Positions 1 to 9,495 of a DNA stretch of 64,000 nucleotides are shown here, one piece after another. The DNA comes from Tupaia tana (taxonomy: Eukaryota > Chordata > Mammalia > Scandentia > Tupaiidae). Under the pieces are notes generated by a model. It worked only from the letters and a program-made list of their open reading frames with translations, did not search any database and was not told the origin of the DNA. Position numbers and translations under genes: made by a program. The stretch lies in NCBI GenBank assembly GCA_026018925.1, contig JAKSZU010000004.1, forward strand, positions 39,885,233 through 39,949,232, given 5' to 3'. How positions within the stretch are numbered: the stretch's first letter is position 1; each line of letters starts with the position of its first letter.

Positions 1-404
1 GGCTGAGGGTGACTCAAAAACGTGGGGCCAAAATCATCAGAACTATCATTCTCACACATGCCTGGCACTCAAGATGGAGGACAAGAGACTAGACAAAGAG
101 CTTCTATCTGTGGCTTCTTCAGGTAGCTTGACTTCCTCACAGTATGGCAGCCTCTGGGTAGCTAAACTATGGCAGCCTTGTATGAAGGCTCAGGATTCCA
201 TTGCAAGTGCATTCCAAGGCAAGTGTTCAAGACATATGGCAGAAGCCTCATCACCTAACAATCCAGCGTCAAGTTACGCAATGCTACTTTCATCATATTC
301 TGCTAATTAAGGGTCACTCACATTCAAGGGGATATAGACCCTCCTTTTAATGGGCATCAAAACTTCTCTTGCTATGTCTTCAAAAAGTCAAAGTAAAGGC
401 AGAG
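1..404. repeat. Unidentified, probably decayed interspersed repeat
   Basis: No gene is recognisable. Positions about 338-395 (CTCCTTTTAATGGGCATCAA, then a stretch ending TTCAAAAAGTC) recur in the same orientation at about 1815-1875 with around 80% identity by eye, so at least this part belongs to a repeated family. The general look is that of an old LTR, but I cannot name it. A 78-codon open frame at 74-310 has no recognisable motif and I treat it as chance. Confidence 0.3.
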
Positions 405-772
405 TGTAGTAGTCAGTTTGAGTTACCATAAGAACATTCTTCTGGGTGGTTTAAAAGTCAACATTCATTTCTCACAGTCCTGAAGGCTACAAAGTGCAAG
501 AAAAAAGTGCTGGCAGAATCAGCATGTAGACAGGACACTCTTCCAACTTATAGACTGATCAGTTCTTGTATCTGCCACATGGAAGAATGGAGAGAACTTT
601 CTGGCATCCCTTTTATGAGTACTAATCTCCTTTGTGAAGACCTCATCCCATTGATCTAATTGCCTCCCAAGGGTCCTACTTCCTAGAAGCAACACATTTG
701 GGGTTAAGATTTTAAGATATGAAATTTGTAGTAAGGCAAATACTCAGTCAATAACACAGAGCATGCCTTAAA
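405..772 (-). mobile_element. MaLR-type solo LTR, antisense, degraded
   Basis: Read in order, the plus strand follows the antisense pattern of MST/MLT-type mammalian-apparent LTR retrotransposons: a 'ttctcacagtcctgaaggct' equivalent near 470-490, a tract resembling 'cacatggaagaatgg' near 577-592, 'ttttatgagtactaatctc' near 611-630, and 'cctcatcccattgatctaat' near 641-660 leading to a 'cctcccaagg.cctacttcct' block. Only one LTR is present, so it is a solo LTR. The identification rests on remembered family structure, not alignment. SINE-A copy 785-1050 inserted at its right edge. Confidence 0.65.
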
Positions 773-784
773 AGTTATAATACT

Positions 785-1050
785 GGGAACCAGCAGTTAG
801 CGTAATGGCTATGTCGCTGGACTCCCACGTAGTCGACCGCGGTTCGCGTCTTGGACCCGGTGGCTTACAACTCACGCCGGGCGCGTGTGCGTGCGTGCCC
901 AAGATCCCGAGAGGAGAATGGAGGAGAAGGGATTGTGGCGTGACCATCCCCCCTGGGAGGTGATTTCTCGCTTTCTGTCTCTATGTCTCTCTCTGTCTGT
1001 CTGGTGAGCGCACGCACCCTATAGCGAAAAACCTCTCCAAAAAAAAAAAA
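785..1050 (+). mobile_element. SINE-A (tRNA-derived), full length, young
   Basis: This is a good reference copy of the dominant SINE. Order of parts: a tRNA-like head starting GGGAACCAGCAGTTAGCG, with an A-box-like segment (TTAGCGTAATGG), the anticodon-region segment GCTGGACTCCCACG and a B-box-like GGTTCGCGTC; a CpG-rich stretch (GCGCGTGTGCGTGCGTGCCC); AAGATCCCGAGAGGAG; a CT/TCTCTG-rich stretch; the terminal CCTATAGCGAAAAACCTCTCC; and an A-tail at about 1038-1050. A perfect 12-bp TSD, AGTTATAATACT, sits at 773-784 and 1051-1062, direct evidence of L1-type target-primed integration. Many CpGs are retained, which points to a recent insertion. Such SINEs are pol III transcribed and mobilised by L1 enzymes. 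It has no coding capacity. Confidence 0.95.
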
Positions 1051-1062
1051 AGTTATAATACT

Positions 1063-2315
1063 AACACAACTGAAATCCTTAGCTCATCACCCAACTCAAT
1101 GAAAAAAACAAACAAATGAACAAATAAAAACCAGAAAATAAGTGAAGAATTGAAAGAAGGCAGACATTAGAATTGCATTGGTGGATTGTCAGTATGTCCT
1201 GTAACACAATGATCGCTGTCAACTGCTGTGAAAAATGGTAATTATAGAACCTGAAAGGAAGAGATGCTTTAAGAATTTTGGGATACTGATATCTATTTCC
1301 TAAAATTTGAGTGATACAGTAACTGGTATGCCTAAGAAGTCTGAAGATTAGCATCTTTGCTAGCTAAAGTAACCTGTAGCAACAGAGTAAGTTTTCACTT
1401 ACTCTCTTTCACTCTTCTAGAGTTTGGCTGGGCAAGGAGATCTATGTGACTTCCATGTGTCAGAAATGAAATAACTGTGAGTTGTCTTAAAAATGACTAT
1501 ATGCCAACCTCCGTCTTCCAAATAAGACCTTGGCACAAAGAAAATAGAGGTGTTAGATGGAAAAGCTAAAGAAGGTAAGATGTGACTACCTAGAAATTAT
1601 CCTGTGTCAAGGAACTAATGTAAAAAATCTACAGAGGAGACAAAGGACATAAATAGATGGTGTCAGATGTCCACCACACTTAGAAGGCATCACTGCCAGA
1701 TCACAGGTAAGATTGCCTTTGCCTCATAACTTTTCAACCGCATGTTGTGATACGAACAACAAACTGATAGTGGAAGATATCCAGTGAAAACAAGAATGGA
1801 ATCTCATTCCTTGTACTGACACTCCTTTTAATGAGCATCAAAAGTTTTTTTGCTATATATTCAAAAAGTCAAATTATTAAGGTGAAAAATTTTAATTGAA
1901 AGAAAATTTAGTGTTTCAAATGCCTATGGATTGATCTATTTTTAAACCCTGAAAAAAGAAAATGCTTTTGGAATACTTGAGAATGACCAAATGTTCTATC
2001 ATAACTATCAGATATTTTATGCAGAATTAGAGATAATTGAGCCCTGGCAATTATGGCAGTGTGCAGGAACAATTGGGTGGATATAAAGTTACAAAGTTAT
2101 AACCACAGTTGTTAAATGACTAGAAAAAAATATAAATAAATAAATAAATATAAAACAAAACAAACAAAAAAACCAAAACCCAGTAATATAACCTAAAAAA
2201 ATAGAAACATAAGCAACTTCTACCCCTAGTTTTTTGAGGAATATAAAATGCTATAGAAATGTAGGATTATGTTGATACCATGAGTCAGAATCTAGTAACC
2301 ATATTAGAACTTGTA
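1063..2315. other. No gene recognised; AT-rich sequence
   Basis: I see no exon, RNA gene or confidently nameable transposon here. Two small items are supported: the second copy of the 338-395 repeat at about 1815-1875, and a TAAA-type simple repeat followed by an A/C-rich tract at about 2131-2180. The short reverse-strand frame at 1079-1354 lacks any motif. Confidence 0.5.
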
Positions 2316-2332
2316 GAAAACAACACGGTTTT

Positions 2333-2571
2333 GGGACCAGCAGTTGGTGTAATGGCTATGTAGTCGACAGCGGTTCGAGTCCCGAATCAAGTGGCTTAAA
2401 CTCACATTGGGTACATGTGCATGCATGCCCAAGATCCCGAGAGGAAAATAGAGGAGAGAGTATTGTGGTGTGGCCATCTCCCTTGGGGGGTGATTTCTTG
2501 CTTTTTGTCTCTCTGACTCTCTTTGTTTTTCTGGTGAGCACACACACCCTATAACAAAAACGTCTCCTCCC
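2333..2571 (+). mobile_element. SINE-A copy with a 15-16 nt deletion in the tRNA head
   Basis: The head runs GGGACCAGCAGTTGGTGTAA, then GGCTATG, then directly TAGTCGACAGCGGTTCGAGTC. The anticodon-region block (TCGCTGGACTCCCACG in other copies) is missing. The body and the terminal CCTATAACAAAAACGTCTCC are present. Imperfect TSDs, GAAAACAACACGGTTT at about 2317-2332 and GAAAACAACAGTTTT from 2578, flank it. It is unclear whether the deletion arose in the source RNA or after insertion. Confidence 0.88.
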
Positions 2572-2716
2572 ATAAAAGAAAACAACAGTTTTTAGGAAAA
2601 AGAGCAGTGGCGAGTTAAGACCTACAAGATTTCAGAATTGCTATAGAAAAGCAGGTGATAAAATGTGATGTACTGTTCTTTGGATATGCCAACTTGGCTA
2701 GACTGAAATTTCAAAG

Positions 2717-2990
2717 TTTGTTTTGTTTTAATGAGAGAGGAGAGAGAGAGAGAAACAGAAGAAGAAGGTAAAGGGAGGAAAAAATTTGGTAACTTTTTTA
2801 TTTATAGGACTTTGCCCAGTCACACTATAATCCTCCTGTTCCAATCTCCCTATTTTTCAAAGCAAGGACCATAGGACATGCAACCACATCCAGTGTATTC
2901 AGGTTGGGATGGAACTGAAGCCAGGCTTCCCATTCATTCTCAGCTATGGCATAATGGTGCCCTCACAATAGTGTCATCATGGGTAGGTTC
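2717..2990 (-). mobile_element. tRNA/7SL composite SINE, strongly diverged
   Basis: On the minus strand a tRNA-like head (GAAGCCTGGCTTCAGTTCCATCCC) is followed by an Alu-like segment: a 'ctggatgtggttgcatgtcctatggtcc' equivalent of the Alu left end, then 'ggagattggaacaggaggat' where Alu has 'gggaggctgaggcaggaggat'. The architecture matches the better preserved copies at 3512-3680, 39388-39780 and 54060-54360. A purine-rich GA tract at about 2734-2785 may be part of the tail or an independent simple repeat. Divergence is high, so boundaries are approximate. Confidence 0.5.
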
Positions 2991-3002
2991 CTAGTCATTT
3001 TT

Positions 3003-3209
3003 CTGTTTCTTAACTGCAAGAGGGTGCAGAGAGAGAAAGGGAGAAAGCAACCCCCAAAGGGGTGTGGTCACTCTACAATCCCTTCTTCATTTCTCTGACC
3101 TGTTGGGATTTGGGGGTGATCTCGCACGTATGCCTAGTGTGCCAGTGTTCAAACCATGGTCAGTTATGTGGATCCACGCCCTCAACCATTAGTATATGGG
3201 ACTAGCCCT
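3003..3209 (-). mobile_element. SINE-A, old diverged copy
   Basis: On the plus strand this reads as the reverse complement of the family: GAGAGAGAAAGGGAGAAAGC, AACCCCCAAAGGGG, CAATCCCTTCTTCATTTCTC, GGGATTTGG, a degenerate B box (TTCAAACCATGGTCAG), and the 5' end GGGACTAGCCC at about 3199-3209. CpGs are largely lost and no TSD is evident, both consistent with age. Confidence 0.75.
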
Positions 3210-3465
3210 TCTTTTTTAAAAATAGGGTCTGAGGGCTAGCAGATAGAATGGTAGTTAAGGCGCTGGATCCCATATGGCCAACTCTATAGCTCAAGTCCTG
3301 GACCCAGGGGTTTGAAAAGCACTCCTGGCACATGTGTGTGTATGCCCAATGTCCCAAGAAAAGAATGGAGAAGAAGTTGCAGCATGGCTATCCTCCCTGG
3401 GGGATGATTTTCCACTTTCTCTATCTCTGTCTCTCTCTGACAAGTGTACATGCCCTATTTCAAAA

Positions 3466-3497
<32 letters not shown>

Positions 3498-3680
3498 GAA
3501 AAAAAGACAAGAGGGTCTGACTATGTCATGATCTTCCTGCCTATGCCTTCTAAGTCACTTGGACTACAGATATGCACTGCCACAGATTTTAGGGTGGGAT
3601 GAGACTCAATCCCAGTTCTATGTGGTCTCAGACTGCCAAGTAGCAGGGTTAAACAGCACACCTTACTGGTCCAGTCTTGT
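3210..3680 (-). mobile_element. tRNA/7SL composite SINE, split by a SINE-A insertion
   Basis: The element occupies about 3210-3232 and 3512-3680. Joined across the insertion, the plus strand reads as an antisense Alu-like start (a run of T, then AGGGTCTGACTATGT), CTTCCTGCCTATGCCTTCTA, GACTACAGATATGCACTGCC, then a second part beginning TTTTAGGGTGGGATGAGACT that corresponds to the tRNA-like head with a B-box-like GGGATTGAGTCTCA on the minus strand. The 9-bp sequence AGGGTCTGA is duplicated at 3224-3232 and 3512-3520 around SINE-A 3233-3511, which proves the order of events. Confidence 0.65.
3233..3511 (+). mobile_element. SINE-A inserted in a composite 7SL SINE
   Basis: The head carries the older diagnostic GGTAGTTAAGGCGCTGGATC. 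The middle (GTGTGTATGCCC, CCCAAGAAAAGAATGGAG) and the CT segment are diverged. The A-tail at about 3462-3511 is long and impure. The perfect TSD AGGGTCTGA is at 3224-3232 and 3512-3520. Confidence 0.9.
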
Positions 3681-4040
3681 TACTGATTGAACGCCAATCT
3701 AGGTATTACTGTGAAGGCACTTTGTAGATAGGATTAAAGTCCATAATTATATAACCAGTTGATCTGAAGTGAGGGAGATGACCCCTGGATGGGTCTCATC
3801 TAATTGGCTAAAAGGGCCTAACAAGTAGAGGCTGAAGCTGCCCTGAAAAAGGGAAAATTCTCAGTGGACAATACCTTCAGTTCCTGTTCTACAATTCCAG
3901 TTTACCCCTCCTGACAGCCTACCCTTGGGTTTTGGAATTACCAAGCTAGCCCCACAACCCAAATGAGTCTGGCAATAAATCTTTTATCTTCTGCTGGTTC
4001 TTCTCTTCTGTTAGTTGATCTCTAACTGATAAGAGTGGTA
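3681..4040 (+). mobile_element. Probable ERVL/MaLR-related LTR
   Basis: The stretch 'tttgtagataggattaaagtcc ... gatctgaagtgagggagatgacc ... ttggaattaccaagctagccccacaaccc' followed by the polyadenylation-signal-like GGCAATAAATCTTTTATC at about 3970-3987 follows the layout of ERVL-class and MaLR LTR 3' halves ('ccagcccc.acaatc ... aataaatctctc'). The family cannot be fixed by eye. No gene frame is present. Confidence 0.5.
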
Positions 4041-4218
4041 AAGCTAAGACAGGGACAGAGATGTATAAAGCAAGCAATAAATCGGCAGGAGAGTGGGAGT
4101 GGGTGAAAGAATAGGACCAGGTTTGCAGACAATGACCATAAGGTAGAACCTTAACTAATAAAATAAATTTTATTTCAGCCATGGGACTTTGTATTTTTTT
4201 TATATTTGGAAGATAGTC

Positions 4219-4443
4219 TGGGGTGTGGTGGTTAAGGCACTGGACTCTCAAATGGCCAACCATGGTTCAAGTCCTAGTTATGACTTAAAAACATTCCGAC
4301 ATGTGCGTGCATGCCCAAAATCCCAAGAGAAGAATGGAGGAGAAGGAACTGTAATATGGCCACCCGCCGGTAGATGATTCTCATTCTTCCTCTCTCTGTC
4401 TCTGGTGAGTGCACTCACCATTTGGCAACAACCTAAATAAAAA
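4219..4443 (+). mobile_element. SINE-A, older copy
   Basis: It has the GTGGTTAAGGCACTGGACTC head type, a degraded B box (GGTTCAAGTCC), the middle CATGTGCGTGCATGCCC and a shortened CT segment. The TSD AGATAGTC is at 4211-4218 and 4444-4451. The first few bases of the head are lost or altered. Confidence 0.88.
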
Positions 4444-4529
4444 AGATAGTCCTTAAATATGACTTACGTTGGAGTCTTCTGAGGTAAACACTTGAGGTTA
4501 ACATACTTAACATGGAGTCAGAGAGAGAG

Positions 4530-5480
4530 AGTTGTTGATTGTGGTGGATTGTTTCATGAAAGGTCCCAATAAATTACATGTGGTATTCACACTATCATGA
4601 ATTCCTCTCCCACATTGAAACTGGACTTTACCCCATGATTTGTTTTATCCAATGGAACAAAGTGAACACGAAAAGTATTTGATAGGCACGGGGGCACTGA
4701 GGACTGTCGGCGTTTGTCGGCAAGCTTAACTCCACCTAAGATGAAAGGAAAGGAAAGAGACACAGAGGCAGAGCAGCGGTGGACACAGACCTAAGCCTGC
4801 TGAGCCTGCGCCACCTAGACAAGCTGAGCGTCTTTATTTATAGGGCAAAGCAACACTGCATACGTGCATTTCGTGACATTCCACAGATATAGCTGATATT
4901 TTACAGAGATAGAAAACAAGTGGTGTTGCTTTTTTCATCCTTGAAGGTTTAGATATGCTGGTGCCATGTGTATCTCTTGGTTACGGCAAAAGCAAAGAGA
5001 TTTCCCATAATTACTTATTTAGTGAAGCAAAGCCTATCTGCAGATGCGGGGAGTACACTCTCTTGCGTACATCAGAAGGGATCGTGATTAAGCTACAGAG
5101 ATTACACAAAGCAGAGCAGGGGTTATGTTGAGGGGTCAGGATGTTGCCGAAGCTCTGCAGGTGTCCCCCAAGGGCAGCCCTTATAAATTCCACCTAATGC
5201 TCTGGCTGCAGGAAGGGTCAAGGAAAGGACAAGCTGCAAGGCTTCTGCTACATCCTTAAGGAGACATGTGATGTCTGCTCAGAGCATGTCCCCACATCCG
5301 CAAAGCTTTTCTCAAAACATGACTCTATAGACTGTGATCTTGCAGTACTACCTGAAATTGCATGTAAAGAAATCCAACCTAGCCTTTTTAAAGATTAATC
5401 ACTCCAGTGAAAAAGATGCCCAGTCTCCTAGCCATCCCTACTGAGCCCTGTCCTCAGACATCCCACCAGCTGAATACAGA
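4530..5480 (-). mobile_element. Old repeat interrupted by an LTR (host of 4698-5295)
   Basis: The left part (about 4530-4697, including ATGATTTGTTTTATCCAATG) and the right part (about 5296-5480) look like the two halves of one ancient repeat resembling LTR-type sequences with a 'tgacttgctttggccaatg' core. The LTR between them interrupts it. This rests on weak similarity recalled from memory, so the family is left unnamed. Confidence 0.3.
4698..5295 (-). mobile_element. Solo LTR of an endogenous retrovirus, antisense
   Basis: This is a roughly 600-bp block with more GC and CpG than its surroundings. On the minus strand it begins TGTGGGGACATGCTCTG, contains CCCTATAAATAAAGACGCTC (a TATA/polyadenylation-like core at about 4835-4855 on the plus strand) and then a C/T-rich run (about 4735-4780), and ends near CCGACA, so it has the U3-R-U5 layout with TG...CA ends. 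No second LTR or internal region is adjacent, so it is a solo LTR. I could not find a clean TSD, so the ends are uncertain by several bases. A beta-retrovirus-like (ERVK) origin is a guess from the layout. The 60-codon frame at 5011-5193 is not a gene. Confidence 0.5.
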
Positions 5481-5704
5481 CAGAGGAGTGAACCTACACA
5501 AGTAAAAACACCCAGACAATACACAAAATTCTAAGTAAACAAAAAGTTGTTTTGAACCTACCAGTTCCAGGATGATTAGCTAAAGCTAACTGATAATTAA
5601 TGTTTTTTGCTAATACCCTCTCCTGAAAGCACAATCCCCAATAGTAAAGGTAGAGTGTGAATATGTAATTTTTATCCATGTTTATTTTAAGAAATTTTAT
5701 TCTC

Positions 5705-5956
5705 AGACAAGCTGCATAGACCAGTTGTTAAAGAAACCATATCCCACAAGGCTAATCTCACATGGCCAATCACTGTTCAAATCCTGGCTCCAGTGGCTAG
5801 AAAAAAATGCACAGGGTGGGTATGCATGCCTCAAATCCCAACAGGATGGAGAAATAGAGAAGGGATTGCAATATGATCATTCCCAAGGAATGGTCTCCCT
5901 CTTTCTCTCTGTCTCTGTCTGGGGAGTTTATGTACCCCCTAACAATTAAAAAAAAA
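5705..5956 (+). mobile_element. SINE-A, diverged copy with perfect TSD
   Basis: The head is degenerate (AGACCAGTTGTTAAAG; B-box region GTTCAAATCCTGG). The middle and CT segment are recognisable (AATCCCAACAGGATGGAG; CTCTCTGTCTCTGTCTGG), and it ends CCCCCTAACAATTAAAA. The 16-bp TSD AAGAAATTTTATTCTC is at 5689-5704 and 5957-5972. A perfect TSD beside a diverged body suggests the source copy was already diverged, or that this is an older subfamily. Confidence 0.88.
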
Positions 5957-5972
5957 AAGAAATTTTATTCTC

Positions 5973-6843
5973 TAGGTTACTCAATCATTTAGAGGATATA
6001 TGATGGTTAGAATATAACCTCTTTCTTTGGTGTAAATTTTTGTGTGGAAAAAATACAAATAAACACAGTTATATAAAACAACATAGTAGTCACTGTGGAC
6101 TGAAGCAAAAGGAAGGTGTGGACACCAGTAACACTACCAAATAGACTTTGCAGAATAGTGCTATGGAAGACCAAAACATCCTGCTGCCTAGACAGGCCAC
6201 AATGCGGCTCTGCGTCTCTGAGTCAGAGCTGATCAGGAATACAGCCCCTAAATTACAACTAATTCTCTTGAAGACATGGCCCTGCTTACTAATACAAGTT
6301 TGGGAAACTCCCAAGAGAATACCTTTGCTGTTGTTGGTGCTGCTATTGTTATCTCAGCTATATTTGTTGCATTTCTTTCTTTCCATTGCACTTTCTACTA
6401 CTGAGAATTAAATTCAGCCAGGCAGGACCTGCCTTCCTATGATCCTCTTTATCCTGAATTTATCATCACACTGTCACATCACACTGTACTTTCTCTTTAG
6501 ACGTCTGTCCCTCACCTTTTCTACCCCATTAACAACCCTAGTCGTCCTAATGGCCAGTGCACCTAATGAACACACAGGCCGATTAATTGTTATCAGATCT
6601 CTTTAGTCTGATCAGTTAATCTAATTTCAGAGTATTCTGACTTTCATGAATGCAGATGGGAAGAATTGTTAATCAACATTACTTTTTTTCATCCCCTCAA
6701 CCCTTTTTTAGGTTATACTGAAAATAATTTTCTTTTTGTCACTACACTGCTAGAAAAAGTCTTGCCACTGGGAAAAGAAGTTTCCCTAGACTTTTCTCCT
6801 CACCTACTTAAAATGGTGATGCATCTACATCTGATAAAAAATT
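5973..6843. other. No gene recognised
   Basis: Overlapping opposite-strand frames of 74 to 87 codons at 6090-6411 share the same DNA and show no protein motif. I could not assign the sequence to a known repeat family. Confidence 0.45.
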
Positions 6844-6952
6844 GGGGCCAGCAGGTGGCATGGTGGTTAAGGTGCTGGACACTCCCACATGGCCGACCAC
6901 AGTTCAAATCCCAGACCCGGTGACTTGCTTTCGCACTTTCCCTCTCTCTCTC

Positions 6953-6993
<41 letters not shown>

Positions 6994-7075
6994 ATGTGTG
7001 TGTGTCTCTCTCTCTCTGGTCAAATTAAAATAAATGAACAAATAAATAAAATTAAATAAATAATGCTTTTAAAAA
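6844..7075 (+). mobile_element. SINE-A short subtype with internal (TG)n
   Basis: The head GGGGCCAGCAGGTGGCATGG, GGTTAAGGTGCTGGACACTC and GTTCAAATCCCAGACCCGG jump straight to GACTTGCTTTCGCACTTTCC and a CT-rich run, skipping the CpG-rich middle and the AAGATCCCGAGAGG block of the long form. A (TG)n microsatellite at about 6957-6997 has expanded inside it. The tail is an AT-rich series of TAAA-type units to about 7075. Confidence 0.85.
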
Positions 7076-7099
7076 AATAGATCCTCAATATATTAAGGA

Positions 7100-7322
7100 A
7101 AAGCCTGAAGTAAAGCAGTTAAGTTAATGGGCTCCAGATTCGGATAGACAAGGCTTTAACAGTCAAGATGACCATGAGTGAGTTATACAACTAGTCTCCA
7201 ATTTTCTCTTAAAAAATCAAATAATAAACTTGTTGCACTGAGTACAGTATGACAGTTGTTATAAACCTCATGGCTGAGTGTGTGGCGTACAGTGAACACT
7301 TGATGTTAGTTGCTATCATGCA
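7100..7322 (+). mobile_element. MIR (ancient mammalian tRNA/CORE-SINE)
   Basis: The order of diagnostic pieces fits a sense MIR: 'taatgggctccagattcgga' for the 'gggctctggagtcaga' region, 'atgagtgagttatacaacta' for the core, and 'gagtgtgtggcgtacagtgaacacttgatgttagttgctatcat', the usual 'gtgcctggcacatagtaagcactcaataaatgttggttactat' end at about 7277-7320. Confidence 0.65.
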
Positions 7323-7329
7323 TTTGCTT

Positions 7330-7690
7330 GAGGGAATCAATGACAACAAAATACCTCAAATTTCAGTCAGCTCAGAAGATTACTAGAAGACAAACGTTTA
7401 TCAGTAACTTATTTGCTGGCCAACACATTGCTGAAGATCTCAGATAGGGAAATGTTACTTTTTCTTATTTGTAATAGAAGGAAATTCTGGGGTGGATTTG
7501 GTGAGCTTCACCTCAGTAGAGGTGAGGCCGAATCACTCATCCAAGGCTGTTAGAAGTTCTGTGTATTCACGCTAATGGTGGCAGCGTCTCTGCTTCTGGT
7601 GAGCCTCCCATTGTGCTATCACTCGCAGGTATTGAGCCTGCTTTCTCACATGGTGTAAGTTTTATATACAGAATCTCAGAGCAAGCTCTA
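7330..7690 (-). mobile_element. Possible MaLR-type LTR, antisense, very degraded
   Basis: Pieces such as ACAACAAAATACCTCAAATT near 7344-7363 and GCCTGCTTTCTCACATGGTG near 7637-7656 resemble the antisense ends of MaLR LTRs. A short perfect inverted repeat CACCTC-AGTA-GAGGTG lies at 7509-7524. The call is weak. Confidence 0.35.
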
Positions 7691-7889
7691 AAGTGCCTTG
7701 ACAAAATTGGGCACTCTGAAAATGAGAAACCCAGTGTATGTGCCGAAAGTTGTAATAATATGCTTTCTCAGTAATTGCTATCACAGAGTAAAGGCTAGGC
7801 TGCATGGCCTATGTTCCACAGAAAGCTGTATGTGAACAAAGCTCTTTTCTAAGGTAGAGAATCTTTGTAGAGAGGAAGGCTGAGGTAGT

Positions 7890-8075
7890 CAGACAAGCAT
7901 TGAACATGGTACCGGGAGAACTGAGTGGCATCCCGGCTGAGTTTGCAAATGAATTTGTTCCAATGTTTTACCTTTCTCTGTCTCAGTTTCCTCCTTGGGA
8001 AACTGGAGATAATTATACCCTCTCCAAAAGACTCTGTAAAGTAATTTATGTGACAAAGTTTCCTACTGCAAATAT
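7890..8075 (+). mobile_element. MIR
   Basis: TCTCTGTCTCAGTTTCCTCC at about 7975-7994, followed by TTGGGAAACTGGAGATAATT and ATACCCTCTCC, is the highly characteristic MIR central segment. The 5' part (ACATGGTACCGGGAGAACTG) is degraded. The 63-codon frame here is not a gene. Confidence 0.75.
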
Positions 8076-9440
8076 CAAAAAAACCCTATAAATCATGTGT
8101 GCATAGGTTATCTGCTGACCGCACTTTGAGACACCTTGTTATATTTGTATATTCCTGGCTTCTGAGTTGTTTAGTACTGTTTAGCATAAAAGAAGGAAAT
8201 ATACCAAATGTCTTTCTCTAGTGTTTGAAAATATCAAATATCAAAAGCCCTTAGGGTAATATATGGACTCAGAATATTTCCTTCTCCCCACGATTTTCAG
8301 CATAATTATGCTTGTTTACAATGAAGCAAGAGATGAAAACACTAATGTGCCATTAAGTAAAGACAGTTTCTAATGCCCTAGCCATCATCATATCGTATGT
8401 CTAAACACACATCAGGCTTGAATATAGATAGAAGACAGAGAAAGAACAGAGGGTGATACAAACCAAAGCAATGTTTGTTTGAGCTTGAGTAAAGTAGGCA
8501 ACCCGACTGACCTGTGGCATCTTCTTAGCCATAGAACCATGGCCTCAAAAATAACCTGCAGTGCCTCTTAATCAATATCAATAGCTGAAAACAAAGTAGT
8601 AAATGAGGGGAAAATCAATATCTGAGGATATCACAGTATTTCTGTCCTCCCCAAACCAGGCCCTGAGCCATGGTTGTCTTTGTACAATTTATACTCTGCA
8701 AACATTATGATTAGTTTCCAGACACCACTATTGCCAACACAGATGACCTCTGCCACCCCATTACCAGGACAGCCATTTACAGAGATGGTGTCAGTGTTTG
8801 TATCTGGATTATTCTTTAAAAGGTGCATAAAAGACTCCCTCCTCTCGTCAAAAATGCATTACTTAGGCTGACCTGTCACTAGCTAATTTCCTGTAGTCTC
8901 TTTTAAAAGAGCTTTTGAGAATCAGTAGGTACTTTTCATAATTTAAATTAAGCAAATGTTTATTCTATAGCAAGAAGAGTCAGATAAATAGGAATTTACT
9001 GGGTTCCTACTTCTTTTAAGTTAGAAAGTCATGATGATTAAATTTCATTTGGAAAAATGTGCTTCAGACAATGAGACTAGTTTATTTTGAAAGAGCTCTC
9101 CTGCTTAGAACACCATCGTTTGTTAGCTACCAAGGAAATAGGGCTTATCAGATTAAAATCCCAAAGAAGGAAGCACAGACATGTGAACCTGACCTGATAC
9201 TTGGAATAGTTTTGCCCTTCAAAGTATTCACTGATTTGAAAGCGTTAACTTAGAGGCTAAAAAAGCAAACCAAACTTATGGCGGACTTATAGCCTGCAGA
9301 AACCAAAGTTGGAGATCAGAGACAATCAAAAATAAGGGGTCTCAAATTAGGACACCAAAACTTTACAGCCCAGGAATAAGAATCAATATGAAAGATAACA
9401 GGACTTCTAGGTCTTCAAGTCTTCTCAAATCTAGTTTCAT
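8076..9440. other. No gene recognised; apparently unique sequence
   Basis: No repeat family or exon could be supported. Overlapping frames on both strands at 8631-8871 occupy the same bases and show no motif. Confidence 0.45.
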
Positions 9441-9456
9441 TTAAGGTAACATGGTT

Positions 9457-9457
<1 letters not shown>

Positions 9458-9495
<38 letters not shown>

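Noticed and set aside
4698-5295. Intact provirus
   Set aside because: Only one LTR and no gag, pol or env sequence adjacent.
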